41,462 bases of DNA from JACQFZ01 sp045810625 (GCA_045810625.1 JBJMVQ010000004.1:1-41462), one strand, 5' to 3'. Positions 34,322 to 41,462 are shown, counted from the first letter of the stretch. The notes: generated by a model from the letters alone, not told the origin. Numbers and translations: made by a program.

Positions 34322-35143
34322 TCAATGATTCATACCGCGACTTTGGTCGATGAGATCGACATAAATCTGGCGACGGTCGCGCGGCAGCCGCAGACACTGG
34401 GCTTCGCTCCAGTGGTAACGCAGCGCAAGCGTATGAACGTCGCGGTAAAGCGCCTCCGTATCCAGAGCAGGCATGCGGTAGGGATCGATCTCGAGCGAAT
34501 GCGCGGTGCCGCATTCGCTGCAGGCGGTGCTGACCACCGTGGCGAGCTGCGGTGCCACCGCATCGAGCGCGGCATCGATGGCATCGATCGCCGCGTCGTC
34601 GAGCGCCGCGAGCGCTTCATCGGACGGCGCATCGCCGTCGATCGCGACGACGCAGCGGCATGCGAGCGTGCGCCGGGCGTCACCGGGTGCCAGCTCGATA
34701 ATTTGCGCCTCGTCCTCGCCATTCGGCACACGCAGACGCAAACGTCGTCCTGACACGATCGTCTCTGCAAACGGATATCCGTCGCCCGCCGGCGTAAGCG
34801 GCAGCTCGCTCAAACGAAAACCGACGTCGAAACGGGCGTGACAGCGGCTGCAGATCAAATGCCGCCATTGCTGGTCGTCGCCGAATTCGAGCGCGACGGC
34901 AAGCACGAGAAACTGCCGATCGGATACGCTCAACCGGGCGGCGACGGCTTCCGTCATCGGATGCTTGCCGACGTAGGCAAGCGCCGTCGCGAGGACGGCG
35001 CTCACGCGATGCGGAACCGACGGCAACTCGGCGGCGGCGGCAAGCTGCTGCTCCAACCGCCCGGTGAGCGGACGAAACATCGCCGCACGCACGACTTGCC
35101 CATCGATCAGAGCGCCGCCGGGTAAAGTGATCGCGGTGCTCAT
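34322..35143 (-). CDS. T4-type baseplate hub assembly chaperone-like, zinc-ribbon containing
   Basis: The 273-residue protein starts MSTAITLPGGALIDGQVVRAAMFRPLTG, the start pattern of PF12322-type baseplate proteins. Two Cys pairs, ICSRCHARFDVGF and ACSECGTAHSLEI, form a zinc ribbon split by about 120 residues. It ends in a Tyr/Arg-rich helix (EALYRDVHTLALRYHWSEAQCLRLPRDRRQIYVDLIDQ). It starts 10 bp after the tube gene, with GGGTGA upstream. The role in helping baseplate assembly is taken from the family, not visible here. Confidence 0.72.
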   Translation of the reverse strand: MSTAITLPGGALIDGQVVRAAMFRPLTGRLEQQLAAAAELPSVPHRVSAVLATALAYVGKHPMTEAVAARLSVSDRQFLVLAVALEFGDDQQWRHLICSRCHARFDVGFRLSELPLTPAGDGYPFAETIVSGRRLRLRVPNGEDEAQIIELAPGDARRTLACRCVVAIDGDAPSDEALAALDDAAIDAIDAALDAVAPQLATVVSTACSECGTAHSLEIDPYRMPALDTEALYRDVHTLALRYHWSEAQCLRLPRDRRQIYVDLIDQSRGMNH

Positions 35144-35153
35144 GTATCACCCG

Positions 35154-35663
35154 CTAGGTCTCGGCCGGCTCCGCCACCGCGGTGTCGCGCTCCCAACCCT
35201 CGTGCTCGAGCTTGATGCGTTGGATGCCGACCGCGTTGCTCGTACCGGCGTCGAAGTCCGGAAGCGCCTGATACTCCGACACCCAGGCGCGATACACCTT
35301 GTAGGAGATCGCTACTTTGCCTTGCAGGTTGAGCACGTTGATGACGATGTCCTTGCGGAAATTCTTGAGCGACATCGCCGCATCGCCTTGAATGTTGTTG
35401 ACCAACGCCGCCCACTTCTCGAAGACTGGATCGTGCGTAAGACCCTGTTCGAGCGTAACCGCTTCGTACTTGGTCGCACCCGGGAGCTTGCGCTCGTGCG
35501 TCGGATCGCCCGCCGTGCGCCACGAAACCGCCTCCGTGGTTTTCTTGAGCGCGGTCATTTTTCGCAGACCGGCAACCGGCTGGCCGTCGATCAATACCTG
35601 AAATTTGAAAGTGCGGTACGGGTCGTAGCGGTGCGCGTTGACCGGAAACATCGGTGCCGCCAT
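35154..35663 (-). CDS. Tube protein (T4 gp19 family, Afp1/Afp5-like)
   Basis: The 169-residue protein has the inner-tube fold signature: FPVNAHRYDPYRTFKFQVLIDGQPVAGLRKMTALKKTTEAVSWR and HERKLPGATKYEAVTLEQGLTHDPVFEKW. Hexamers of it stack to form the rigid tube. AGGAG lies before the ATG. Only one clear gp19-type tube gene is present, where Afp has two or more, so it probably forms most of the tube alone. Confidence 0.93.
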   Translation of the reverse strand: MAAPMFPVNAHRYDPYRTFKFQVLIDGQPVAGLRKMTALKKTTEAVSWRTAGDPTHERKLPGATKYEAVTLEQGLTHDPVFEKWAALVNNIQGDAAMSLKNFRKDIVINVLNLQGKVAISYKVYRAWVSEYQALPDFDAGTSNAVGIQRIKLEHEGWERDTAVAEPAET

Positions 35664-35674
35664 GTTCTCTCTCC

Positions 35675-37648
35675 TTATTGCTGTCCAGCTTTCTGCTGGA
35701 TACGCACGATGACGAATTCCGCCGGTTTCAGCGGCGCGAAGCCGACGAGCACGATCACCTGACCGCGGTCGATGTCATCCTGCACCATCGTGTCGCCGAG
35801 GCCGCAGCGCACGAAGTACGCATCGCTCGCCTTCTCGCCCTGGAATGCGCCGGCGCGAAACAGGCTGTTCATGAACGCGCCGATGTTCGTGCGCAGCGAC
35901 GCCCAGAGGCGGTGATCGTTCGGCTCAAAGACCGCCCATTGGATGCCGTCGTAAATGCTCCTGCGGATCATGATCGCCGTACGCCGCACCGGCACGTATT
36001 TCCACTCCGGATCGGAGGTGACGGTGCGTGCGCCCCACGAAACGATGCCGGCGAGATCGAAGCGCCGCAGCACGTTTACGTTGATCGGATTGAGGTTGCC
36101 TTGCTCGGTGTCGGTAAGCGTTGCGGCGAGCCCGACGACGCCGTTCAAGCTCGCTTCGGTGCCGGCGGGCGCTTTCCACACGCCACGCGCGCCGTCGATG
36201 CGCGCATACAGGCCGGCGACGTAGCCGGAGGGCGGCAGCAACACGGTGCCCGGCGTGCGGCCGGACGGGTCGAGCGCCTTGACCCACGGGAAGTACAGCG
36301 CGCCGTACGAGTTGGCCTTGGTGAGAGACTTGCGAAAGCTTTCCGCCTCGGTCGGTGTGTCGTCGAACTGGCCGACTTCGCCGACGTAGAACATGTCGGC
36401 GAGCGGCCGGTTGGCGCAATACGCCATGCCGAGATCCATCATCTGTTGCGTGCCGATGCCAGGGACGGCGAGCAGGCTGCAATCGGTGATCGAATTGAGG
36501 CGAGCGAAGGCGTTCGAGAAGCTCGTCTCGTTGAGCGAGGCGATATTGCCGTCGGTGCCGAGCGTGACCGCGGTGACCGCGCCGGAAACAGCGTTGTCAC
36601 CGAGCTGCACGACGGCGACGTTGGCCGGCCGACGGACCGCGTAGGCGTCTTCGGAGATTCCGCCGTTGCCTTCGCCGATGCTGAGCGTCACGGCGGCATT
36701 CGCGCTCGACGAATTCTGCACGCGCACCGACGACTTCGGATTGACCGCGGTCGCGGGATCGGCGCCGGCCGCCGGTTTGTTGGTTCCGGAGCGCAGCAGC
36801 AGCTTGGTGCCGTCGACGGTGCACTCGAATTGCGCGAACGCGTCCGGCGGCGTCGTCGTCTTTTTCTTGGTGATCGCACGCACCTTGGTTTGAATATCGG
36901 CGGCGATGTCGGCCAATGTGCTGGTGCCCGTCGTGTTGGCGAGCGTCACTTCCTGATAACCGTCGTCATCGACGTTGATCAGGAACTTGTTGTTGCTCGC
37001 CGTAATGGTGGGGACACCCGTCAAGTCGGCGCTGCGATGCAAACCGCGCTGCAGGCTCGTATTGGCGCCGAGCGACTGTATATCGATCAACGCCGAATCG
37101 CGCGCGATCACTTTGACCGCGTAGTTCGGCGAATCGGGGTCCATGACGAGGTTGTCGTGCGTCTCGAGCGCCGACAAATCAAGGAAATTCGCCGGCACTT
37201 CGTCCTTGACCGGCTGGCGCCGCACGGTAACTTTAAAGCCGTTGCCTTTATCGGCGCTCGCGTTCTCGACGGTGAGCAGCAGATAGTTGCCCCAGTCGCC
37301 CTTGTTCTTCGCGACGAACTTTACCGCCGCCGAAACCGCGGGCGATGCGCGGTTCTGCAACGTGATGTCCGCGGCCGCGGCGTCGCTCGGCGTAACGCGG
37401 ACGATGTAGCATTGGCGACCGCCGTTATTGAAAAAGCTGTAAACGCTTTCCGCGAGGTAGCTGCTCGGGAAGAAGCTGCCGAAGTTCTTTTGGAACTCCT
37501 CCCAGCTCGTGACACGCTGTGCGCCGCTATCCGGACCTTTTTCGGCGACACCAACAAACGCCGCGGTAGACGTGCCGGCGGCTTCGATCGGGCGCGCTCC
37601 GCCGGGAATCTCCTCGACGTAGACGCCAGGGTAAGACACGGTGGTCAT
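35675..37648 (-). CDS. Tail sheath protein (single, long form)
   Basis: The 657-residue protein begins MTTVSYPGVYVEEIPGGARPIEA, the conserved sheath start, and ends with the usual sheath C-terminal domain (WKYVPVRRTAIMIRRSIYDGIQWAVFEPNDHRLWASLRTNIGAFMNSLFRAGAFQG). Contraction of this polymer drives the tube. Length matches T4 gp18 more than the 350-470 residues of typical eCIS sheaths; the extra part lies at about 130-370 (VKFVAKNKGDWGNYLLLTVEN and following) and should face outward. AGGAG precedes the ATG. It is the only sheath gene seen. Confidence 0.94.
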   Translation of the reverse strand: MTTVSYPGVYVEEIPGGARPIEAAGTSTAAFVGVAEKGPDSGAQRVTSWEEFQKNFGSFFPSSYLAESVYSFFNNGGRQCYIVRVTPSDAAAADITLQNRASPAVSAAVKFVAKNKGDWGNYLLLTVENASADKGNGFKVTVRRQPVKDEVPANFLDLSALETHDNLVMDPDSPNYAVKVIARDSALIDIQSLGANTSLQRGLHRSADLTGVPTITASNNKFLINVDDDGYQEVTLANTTGTSTLADIAADIQTKVRAITKKKTTTPPDAFAQFECTVDGTKLLLRSGTNKPAAGADPATAVNPKSSVRVQNSSSANAAVTLSIGEGNGGISEDAYAVRRPANVAVVQLGDNAVSGAVTAVTLGTDGNIASLNETSFSNAFARLNSITDCSLLAVPGIGTQQMMDLGMAYCANRPLADMFYVGEVGQFDDTPTEAESFRKSLTKANSYGALYFPWVKALDPSGRTPGTVLLPPSGYVAGLYARIDGARGVWKAPAGTEASLNGVVGLAATLTDTEQGNLNPINVNVLRRFDLAGIVSWGARTVTSDPEWKYVPVRRTAIMIRRSIYDGIQWAVFEPNDHRLWASLRTNIGAFMNSLFRAGAFQGEKASDAYFVRCGLGDTMVQDDIDRGQVIVLVGFAPLKPAEFVIVRIQQKAGQQ

Positions 37649-37688
37649 AGTGTTCTCCTGGAACGCTGGTAACGATGACTAGGACGGC

Positions 37689-38204
37689 TTATGCGGGCCG
37701 GCGCGGCTTGCCTTTGTCGCCTTTGGGCTCGGCCGCGGACTTTCCGACCGGCGGATGGCGCGCGATGGTGTGCCGCTCCATGAGCTTCTCGAGCTTCGCA
37801 TTGCCGTCGATCTGGTGCTCCGGCAACTCACCGGAGAGCGCGTGCGGCGGAATCGTCAGCGATTCGCCGCTGTTCAAGCGCAACCAGATCGGTTTGTCGG
37901 TGAGGTTTTCGATCTTCGCTACCATAGGTCCCTCGCTATTGAACGTACGTGTATCGCGTTCGTCGCGGCCGCGGCCGCGATACAACCACCGGTCGCCCGG
38001 CGTTCGATAAAGTTTGACGGCGCCCGTGCCAACTAAGTGGTCGAGTGCGCGCGCCACCCGCTCCGCGGATTGCTCGAAACGCTGGCGCCGCATCCACCAG
38101 GCGACGATGCCTTCGAGCGTATCGGCCGCTTCCGGATTGCGATCGAGGTACTCCTTGATCTCGCTGGCCAGCAGCTCGATCGCGCGTGCATCGTCCTGCG
38201 ACAT
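37689..38204 (-). CDS. Winged-helix protein fused in frame to small eCIS protein
   Basis: It is the first gene after the sigma-54 promoter. The ATG at 38204 (MSQDDARAIELLASEIKEYL) is chosen because an upstream ATG at 38267 would lie before the promoter. Residues 1-90 form a winged helix (AADTLEGIVAWWMRRQRFEQSAERVARALDHLVGTGAVKLYR). From Met94 comes a second small unit, MVAKIENLTDKPIWLRLNSG, that looks like an independent small protein found near sheath genes. The frame is continuous through the junction (TRTFNSEGPMVA), but a GAGGGA site just before Met94 could also start a separate 78-residue product. Confidence 0.68.
   Translation of the reverse strand: MSQDDARAIELLASEIKEYLDRNPEAADTLEGIVAWWMRRQRFEQSAERVARALDHLVGTGAVKLYRTPGDRWLYRGRGRDERDTRTFNSEGPMVAKIENLTDKPIWLRLNSGESLTIPPHALSGELPEHQIDGNAKLEKLMERHTIARHPPVGKSAAEPKGDKGKPRRPA
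37923..37934 (-). promoter_or_regulatory. Internal ribosome site and start (GAGGGA...ATG)
   Basis: GAGGGA (37934-37929), then CCT and ATG (37925-37923). One base out of frame, the sequence upstream reads CAATAG, so a separate gene boundary may once have existed here. Confidence 0.45.
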
Positions 38205-38235
38205 GGGAGTGCGCCTGCTGTTCTGCGGCCGGTAA

Positions 38236-38252
38236 AGCAAACTCGATGCCAA
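38236..38252 (-). promoter_or_regulatory. Sigma-54 (-24/-12) promoter of the eCIS operon
   Basis: On the minus strand the sequence is TTGGCATCGAGTTTGCT. It matches the YTGGCACGRNNNTTGCW consensus at the invariant GG and GC with exactly the required 12-bp offset. The predicted start is near 38225, about 21 nt ahead of the ATG at 38204. An enhancer-binding activator is encoded just upstream on the same strand. Confidence 0.82.
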
Positions 38253-38316
38253 GACGGCTATGCGCAAAATTTCAGGGAAAAATATGTAAGGAGATCGAGA
38301 CTACGGAGCGCCGGGT

Positions 38317-38332
38317 GGGTCGGCGCCGACCC
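38317..38332. promoter_or_regulatory. 16-bp palindrome, candidate activator (UAS) site 1
   Basis: GGGTCGGCGCCGACCC is a perfect palindrome, centred about 100 bp upstream of the predicted sigma-54 start, a usual distance for an enhancer site. Confidence 0.55.
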
Positions 38333-38383
38333 GCTCGAAGGACGCACGAATGACGGCAACTGCGTTTTTTACGGGGATATCGA

Positions 38384-38406
38384 ACTCTGCGATGGCGACG
38401 CAGAGT
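38384..38406. promoter_or_regulatory. Hairpin ACTCTGCG/CGCAGAGT after the regulator gene
   Basis: Perfect 8-bp arms with a 7-base spacer, 30 bp after the regulator stop on the minus strand. It could be a terminator without U-tract or another protein site. Confidence 0.4.
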
Positions 38407-38422
38407 GGGTCGCGGAGAACCC
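38407..38422. promoter_or_regulatory. Imperfect palindrome, candidate UAS site 2
   Basis: GGGTCGCGGAGAACCC shares GGGTCG..G...ACCC with site 1; centres are 90 bp apart. Confidence 0.35.
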
Positions 38423-38435
38423 GGGTGTTGAAACG

Positions 38436-39833
38436 TTAGCGATCGCCGGCGGCGAAATGAGGCGAGATGCCGTATTTCTTGAGCAGCTTGCCGAGTGCGC
38501 GTCGCTCCTTGCCGACGCGACGCGCCGCTTCGCTGACATTGCCCGCGCATTGGTCGATCAGGCGCGCGAGAAAGTCTCGCTCGAGATCCGCGATCACGCG
38601 GGCTTTATATTCTTTCAGTCCAATGCCGTCAGGCAGCGGCGTGTGGCGGCGGTCCACCAGGCTCGTGCGACGCTCGTTGATACCGCCGAGCGCAGGACGC
38701 AAGGAAACGATATCGCTTTCCGCGAGGACGAATTCGCGGTGAACCACGCTTTCGAGCTCGCGTACGTTTCCGGGCCACGTTTGGGACAAAAGCCAACGCG
38801 ACAATTCGGACGAGAAGCGTCTGCGCGGCTGTTGGTAACGACCGCGGAGGTGCTCGAGAAAGTGTTGCGTCAGGAGCTCAATGTCGCTGTCGCGATCGCG
38901 CAGCGGCGGTAACGCCACCGAGAGCACGCGCAATCGGAACAGCAGGTCCTGGCGAAACTGGCCCTTTGCCACGAGACCGGCAAGATCGCTGTTTGCGGCA
39001 GCGAGCACGCGCACGTCGGCACGCTTGAGTTCTCGACCGCCGAGCGGACGGTAGTGCTGATCCTGAAGGAAACGCAGGAGCGCGACTTGACCCTTGGCCG
39101 ATAGCGCGTCGACCTCATCGAGAAACAGCGAACCGCCGTCGGCGAGCGCGACGAGTCCCGGGTGCGCCTCTTTGGCATCAGTGAAGGCGCCGCGTACGTG
39201 CCCGAACAGCTCGCTCTCGAACAGATTGTCGGGAATCGCGCCGCAGTTGACCGGAATGAACGGCCGATCGCGGCGTGCGCCGAGGTAATGAATAGCGCGC
39301 GCCGCCATCTCTTTGCCGGTTCCCGTTTCGCCTTCGATCAATACGCCCGCGTCGCAGCGTGCGAGCTTACGGATCGTGTGCAGCGCCTCGAGAAACGCCG
39401 GCGAGCGACCGACCATGTTGAAATGCAGAAACTCCTTGCGCAGGGCTTCGTCGCTATCGCCAAGGGCGATTTCCGGCGTCCAAGGGAGCAAGCGCTCAAG
39501 CCGTACGATCAGCTCTTCGTTGGCGCAGGGCCACGCTACAAATTCGCTGCAGTGTCGCAAGATCTCGCGATCCCAGGGCACTGCGTCGCGGTGACAAACA
39601 GCGATGTATGGAACGCCCGGCTGTCGAACCAGATCGAGCACGCTTTGGCGCGGATAGTCCGGCTCTGCAAGGAACAACACGACCGGATCGGCTGTCCACG
39701 TCGGCGACGACTTCAGCCAGTCACGGCCGCGTATCGAACGGACAGAATAGCCGCTGTCGGCGAGCGCTCGGCCCAGAAGCGCGCCTTCGGAAAGCACATC
39801 GAAAGAGACAAGAGTGACGTGTGGCGCCGACAT
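38436..39833 (-). CDS. Sigma-54-dependent transcriptional activator (NtrC family)
   Basis: The 465-residue protein has a receiver-like N-terminal domain without a clear phospho-acceptor Asp (1-120; DPVVLFLAEPDYPR). The AAA+ domain shows Walker A GETGTGKE (168-175), GAFTDA (215-220) in place of the usual GAFTGA, Walker B GGSLFLDEVDAL (233-244), and the arginine-rich FRQDLLFRLRVL. The C-terminal Fis-type HTH is NVSEAARRVGKERRALGKLLKKYG. Its position, 232 bp before the eCIS operon with a matching sigma-54 promoter between, makes it the likely activator of the operon. What signal it senses is not visible. Confidence 0.9.
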   Translation of the reverse strand: MSAPHVTLVSFDVLSEGALLGRALADSGYSVRSIRGRDWLKSSPTWTADPVVLFLAEPDYPRQSVLDLVRQPGVPYIAVCHRDAVPWDREILRHCSEFVAWPCANEELIVRLERLLPWTPEIALGDSDEALRKEFLHFNMVGRSPAFLEALHTIRKLARCDAGVLIEGETGTGKEMAARAIHYLGARRDRPFIPVNCGAIPDNLFESELFGHVRGAFTDAKEAHPGLVALADGGSLFLDEVDALSAKGQVALLRFLQDQHYRPLGGRELKRADVRVLAAANSDLAGLVAKGQFRQDLLFRLRVLSVALPPLRDRDSDIELLTQHFLEHLRGRYQQPRRRFSSELSRWLLSQTWPGNVRELESVVHREFVLAESDIVSLRPALGGINERRTSLVDRRHTPLPDGIGLKEYKARVIADLERDFLARLIDQCAGNVSEAARRVGKERRALGKLLKKYGISPHFAAGDR

Positions 39834-40046
39834 TGTTCGCGCGGCGCGTATTAGACAGAGTCTACTTGTGAGCTAGCGGAAAAGGGGGAATGGAGTGCGC
39901 GTAAGAGCGGAATAGCCGTGCGAGCGGCGTGGCGCCCTCGTTCTTGTAGATCTCCCGCCCCTTTGGCAGCTGTCGACATCTTTGTGTCCCCGGCTCGCAT
40001 GCCGTTGCTGCGATGCAATCTCGGAGCGGGAGTGTAAGAGAAACCG

Positions 40047-40069
40047 CGAAAGTATCAATGGTACTTTCG
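40047..40069. promoter_or_regulatory. Inverted repeat between atpC and the regulator
   Basis: CGAAAGTA (40047-40054) and TACTTTCG (40062-40069) are exact reverse complements with a 7-base spacer. They lie about 215 bp upstream of the regulator start; this could be an operator or a hairpin ending atp transcription. The rest of the 305-bp gap (39834-40138) shows no gene. Confidence 0.35.
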
Positions 40070-40099
40070 ACTAATGAATGACGCTAAGGATTGTGTTAA

Positions 40100-40117
40100 C
40101 GCGCGCGGGCGCGCGCG
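40100..40117 (-). terminator. GC hairpin after atpC
   Basis: CGCGCGCGGGCGCGCGCG, about 20 bp beyond the atpC stop, can fold into a strong stem, though the following RNA has only a short U-run. It could end the atp operon and mark the old boundary with glmU. Confidence 0.4.
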
Positions 40118-40138
40118 AAGAAAAGCCGGGTAAGCCGC

Positions 40139-40561
40139 TCAGCTTTTCTTGCCGCGCAGCTTTCGAATGGCCGCGAGTTGCGCCGCGATAGTGGCAAGCT
40201 CGGCTTCGACGGTCGCCACTTGCTGCTTGTCAGCGGCGCTGCGGCGCGCTTCTTCGGCACGCCTCAATGCTTCCTGCGCTTTGACTTCGTCCAAATCGTG
40301 CGCGCGGATCGCCGTGTCGGCGAGCACCGTGACGCGGGTCGGCTGCACCTCGAGCAGCCCGCCGGCCACGAACACGAGCTGCTCTTCCGACTCGTTCGGC
40401 ACCTTGACCCGCACGGTGCCCGGTCGAATACGCGTGAGCAGCGGCGTGTGGCCGGGAAGAATGCCGAGCTCGCCGGCTTCGCCGGGAAGTACGACGAACT
40501 CGGCCAGCCCCGAGAAGATGGACTGCTCGGCACTGACAATATCTACGTGTACGGTGGCCAT
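40139..40561 (-). CDS. atpC: ATP synthase F1 epsilon subunit
   Basis: The 140-residue protein starts MATVHVDIVSAEQSIFSGLAE and has the conserved VVLPGEAGELGILPGHTPLLTRIRPG segment, the beta-sandwich of F1 epsilon, then a helical hairpin (AEEARRSAADKQQVATVEAELA). It links rotation of gamma to the c-ring and restrains ATP hydrolysis. GGAGA precedes the ATG. It lies 37 bp after atpD, as usual, and is the last gene of the atp operon. Confidence 0.96.
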   Translation of the reverse strand: MATVHVDIVSAEQSIFSGLAEFVVLPGEAGELGILPGHTPLLTRIRPGTVRVKVPNESEEQLVFVAGGLLEVQPTRVTVLADTAIRAHDLDEVKAQEALRRAEEARRSAADKQQVATVEAELATIAAQLAAIRKLRGKKS

Positions 40562-40598
40562 GCGCGGTTTTTCTCCGTCGACACCGACGAATCGATGA

Positions 40599-41462
40599 TT
40601 ACTTCAACTCCTTCGCTTTCTGGAAGGCTTCGTCGATCGTGCCAACCATATAGAACGCCTGCTCCGGCAGCGCGTCGCACTCGCCGTTCACGATCATCTT
40701 GAAGCCGCGGATCGTTTCCTTGAGCGGCACGTACTTGCCTTTCTGGCCGGTAAACGTTTCGGCGACGTGGAACGGCTGCGACAGGAAGCGCTGAATCTTG
40801 CGCGCGCGCGACACCGCGAGCTTGTCTTCCGGCGACAGCTCGTCCATGCCGAGGATGGCGATGATGTCGCGCAGCTCCTTGTAGCGCTGCAGCGTCACCT
40901 GCACGGCGCGCGTGGTGCCGTAGTGCTCCTCGCCGATGACGTTCGGATCGACTTGCCGCGAGGTGGAATCGAGCGGGTCGACCGCGGGATAGATGCCGAG
41001 CGAGGCGATGTCACGCGACAGCACCACAGTTGCATCGAGGTGGCCGAAGGTCGTCGCCGGCGACGGGTCCGTGAGATCGTCAGCCGGGACATAGATCGCC
41101 TGTACGGAGGTGATCGAGCCGGTCTTGGTGGAAGTAATGCGCTCTTGCAGCCGACCCATCTCTTCCGCGAGCGTCGGCTGGTAGCCCACCGCGGAAGGCA
41201 TGCGGCCAAGGAGCGCCGAGACCTCTACGCCCGCTAGGGTGAAGCGGTAAATGTTGTCGACGAAAAACAGGATGTCCCGGCCCTCGTCGCGGAAGCTCTC
41301 AGCCATGGTGAGCCCGGTGAGGCCCACGCGCAGGCGGTTGCCGGGCGGCTCATTCATCTGCCCGAACACCATCGCCACCTTCGATTCCTCGAGATTGTCG
41401 AGCTTGACCACGCCGGCCTCGATCATCTCGTGATAGAAGTCGTTGCCCTCGCGCGTGCGCTC
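40599..41462 (-). CDS. atpD: ATP synthase F1 beta subunit (partial, 5' end outside window)
   Basis: This is the catalytic subunit of F1. The visible 287 residues begin ERTREGNDFYHEM and include DEGRDILFFVDNIYRFTLAGVEVSALLGRMPSAVGYQPTL, the nucleotide-site region, and ALPEQAFYMVGTIDEAFQKA near the end. About 170 N-terminal residues with the P-loop lie beyond the window. Confidence 0.97.
   Translation of the reverse strand, partial: ERTREGNDFYHEMIEAGVVKLDNLEESKVAMVFGQMNEPPGNRLRVGLTGLTMAESFRDEGRDILFFVDNIYRFTLAGVEVSALLGRMPSAVGYQPTLAEEMGRLQERITSTKTGSITSVQAIYVPADDLTDPSPATTFGHLDATVVLSRDIASLGIYPAVDPLDSTSRQVDPNVIGEEHYGTTRAVQVTLQRYKELRDIIAILGMDELSPEDKLAVSRARKIQRFLSQPFHVAETFTGQKGKYVPLKETIRGFKMIVNGECDALPEQAFYMVGTIDEAFQKAKELK

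Noticed and set aside
21170..37648. Type VI secretion system
   Set aside because: No TssJ, TssL, TssM, ClpV or paired TssB/TssC; the sheath is a single phage-type protein.
35654..37672. 672-codon plus-strand open frame over the sheath
   Set aside because: Antisense shadow of the sheath gene.
5608..38267. Prophage or R-type pyocin
   Set aside because: No capsid, portal, terminase, integrase or phage repressor, while the AAA+ ATPase, Pvc16_N and CIS_tube proteins are eCIS-specific.
1..41462. tRNA or rRNA genes
   Set aside because: No cloverleaf or rRNA sequence was recognised by eye in the intergenic gaps; no covariance search could be run.

Overview
This is a GC-rich proteobacterial chromosome segment. 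The edges are housekeeping genes on the minus strand: atpD (partial) and atpC at the right, glmU and glmS (partial) at the left. The order atpD-atpC-glmU-glmS is usual in Gammaproteobacteria, so a gammaproteobacterium is the best guess; the sequence does not settle the genus. About 36 kb of accessory DNA lies between atpC and glmU.

Most of that DNA is one extracellular contractile injection system (eCIS, the Afp/PVC/MAC type of headless phage-tail particle), read right to left on the minus strand. It starts with a sigma-54 enhancer-binding regulator (38436-39833), then a well-matched sigma-54 promoter (38236-38252). Next come a winged-helix/small-protein fusion, a long sheath, a gp19-type tube, a zinc-ribbon T4-type baseplate chaperone, a disordered linker protein, a Pvc16-type cap protein, an AAA+ ATPase, a 77-residue protein, a CIS_tube (Afp7-like) protein, a tail-X-like protein, gpD-like hub, gpV-like spike, gp25, two baseplate-J proteins, a tail-protein-I-like protein and a DUF6519/Peptidase_S74 tail fibre. 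Many of these genes overlap by ATGA or are separated by a few bases, so they look translationally coupled. No capsid, terminase, integrase or T6SS membrane-complex gene is present.

The promoter-distal part (6.8-17.9 kb) looks like the payload section. Four proteins carry DUF4157 (HELTH/HELAH). One is a 1640-residue protein with three QRxCxxC modules, a long Trp-rich helical middle, a non-specific endonuclease domain (RGHLLNDNLGG) and a C-terminal helix-hairpin-helix. Another has a second HExxH site. A third resembles an M35 peptidase that has lost its HExxH. A small gene with frameshifts and a four-helix membrane protein are interleaved.

Left of the payload are a lower-GC regulator that joins winged HTH, GHKL ATPase and a STAS-like DUF4325 in one chain, preceded by three phased direct repeats, and, on the plus strand, a lysis cassette (three SH3b domains plus muramidase, then a holin). 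The cassette has its own promoter and a 9-bp inverted repeat. A plausible working model is sigma-54-controlled particle synthesis, loading of DUF4157 proteins, and release by the holin/muramidase pair. No obvious tape-measure gene, PAAR tip gene or second tube gene was found. G-rich composite hairpin repeats sit in several intergenic gaps.
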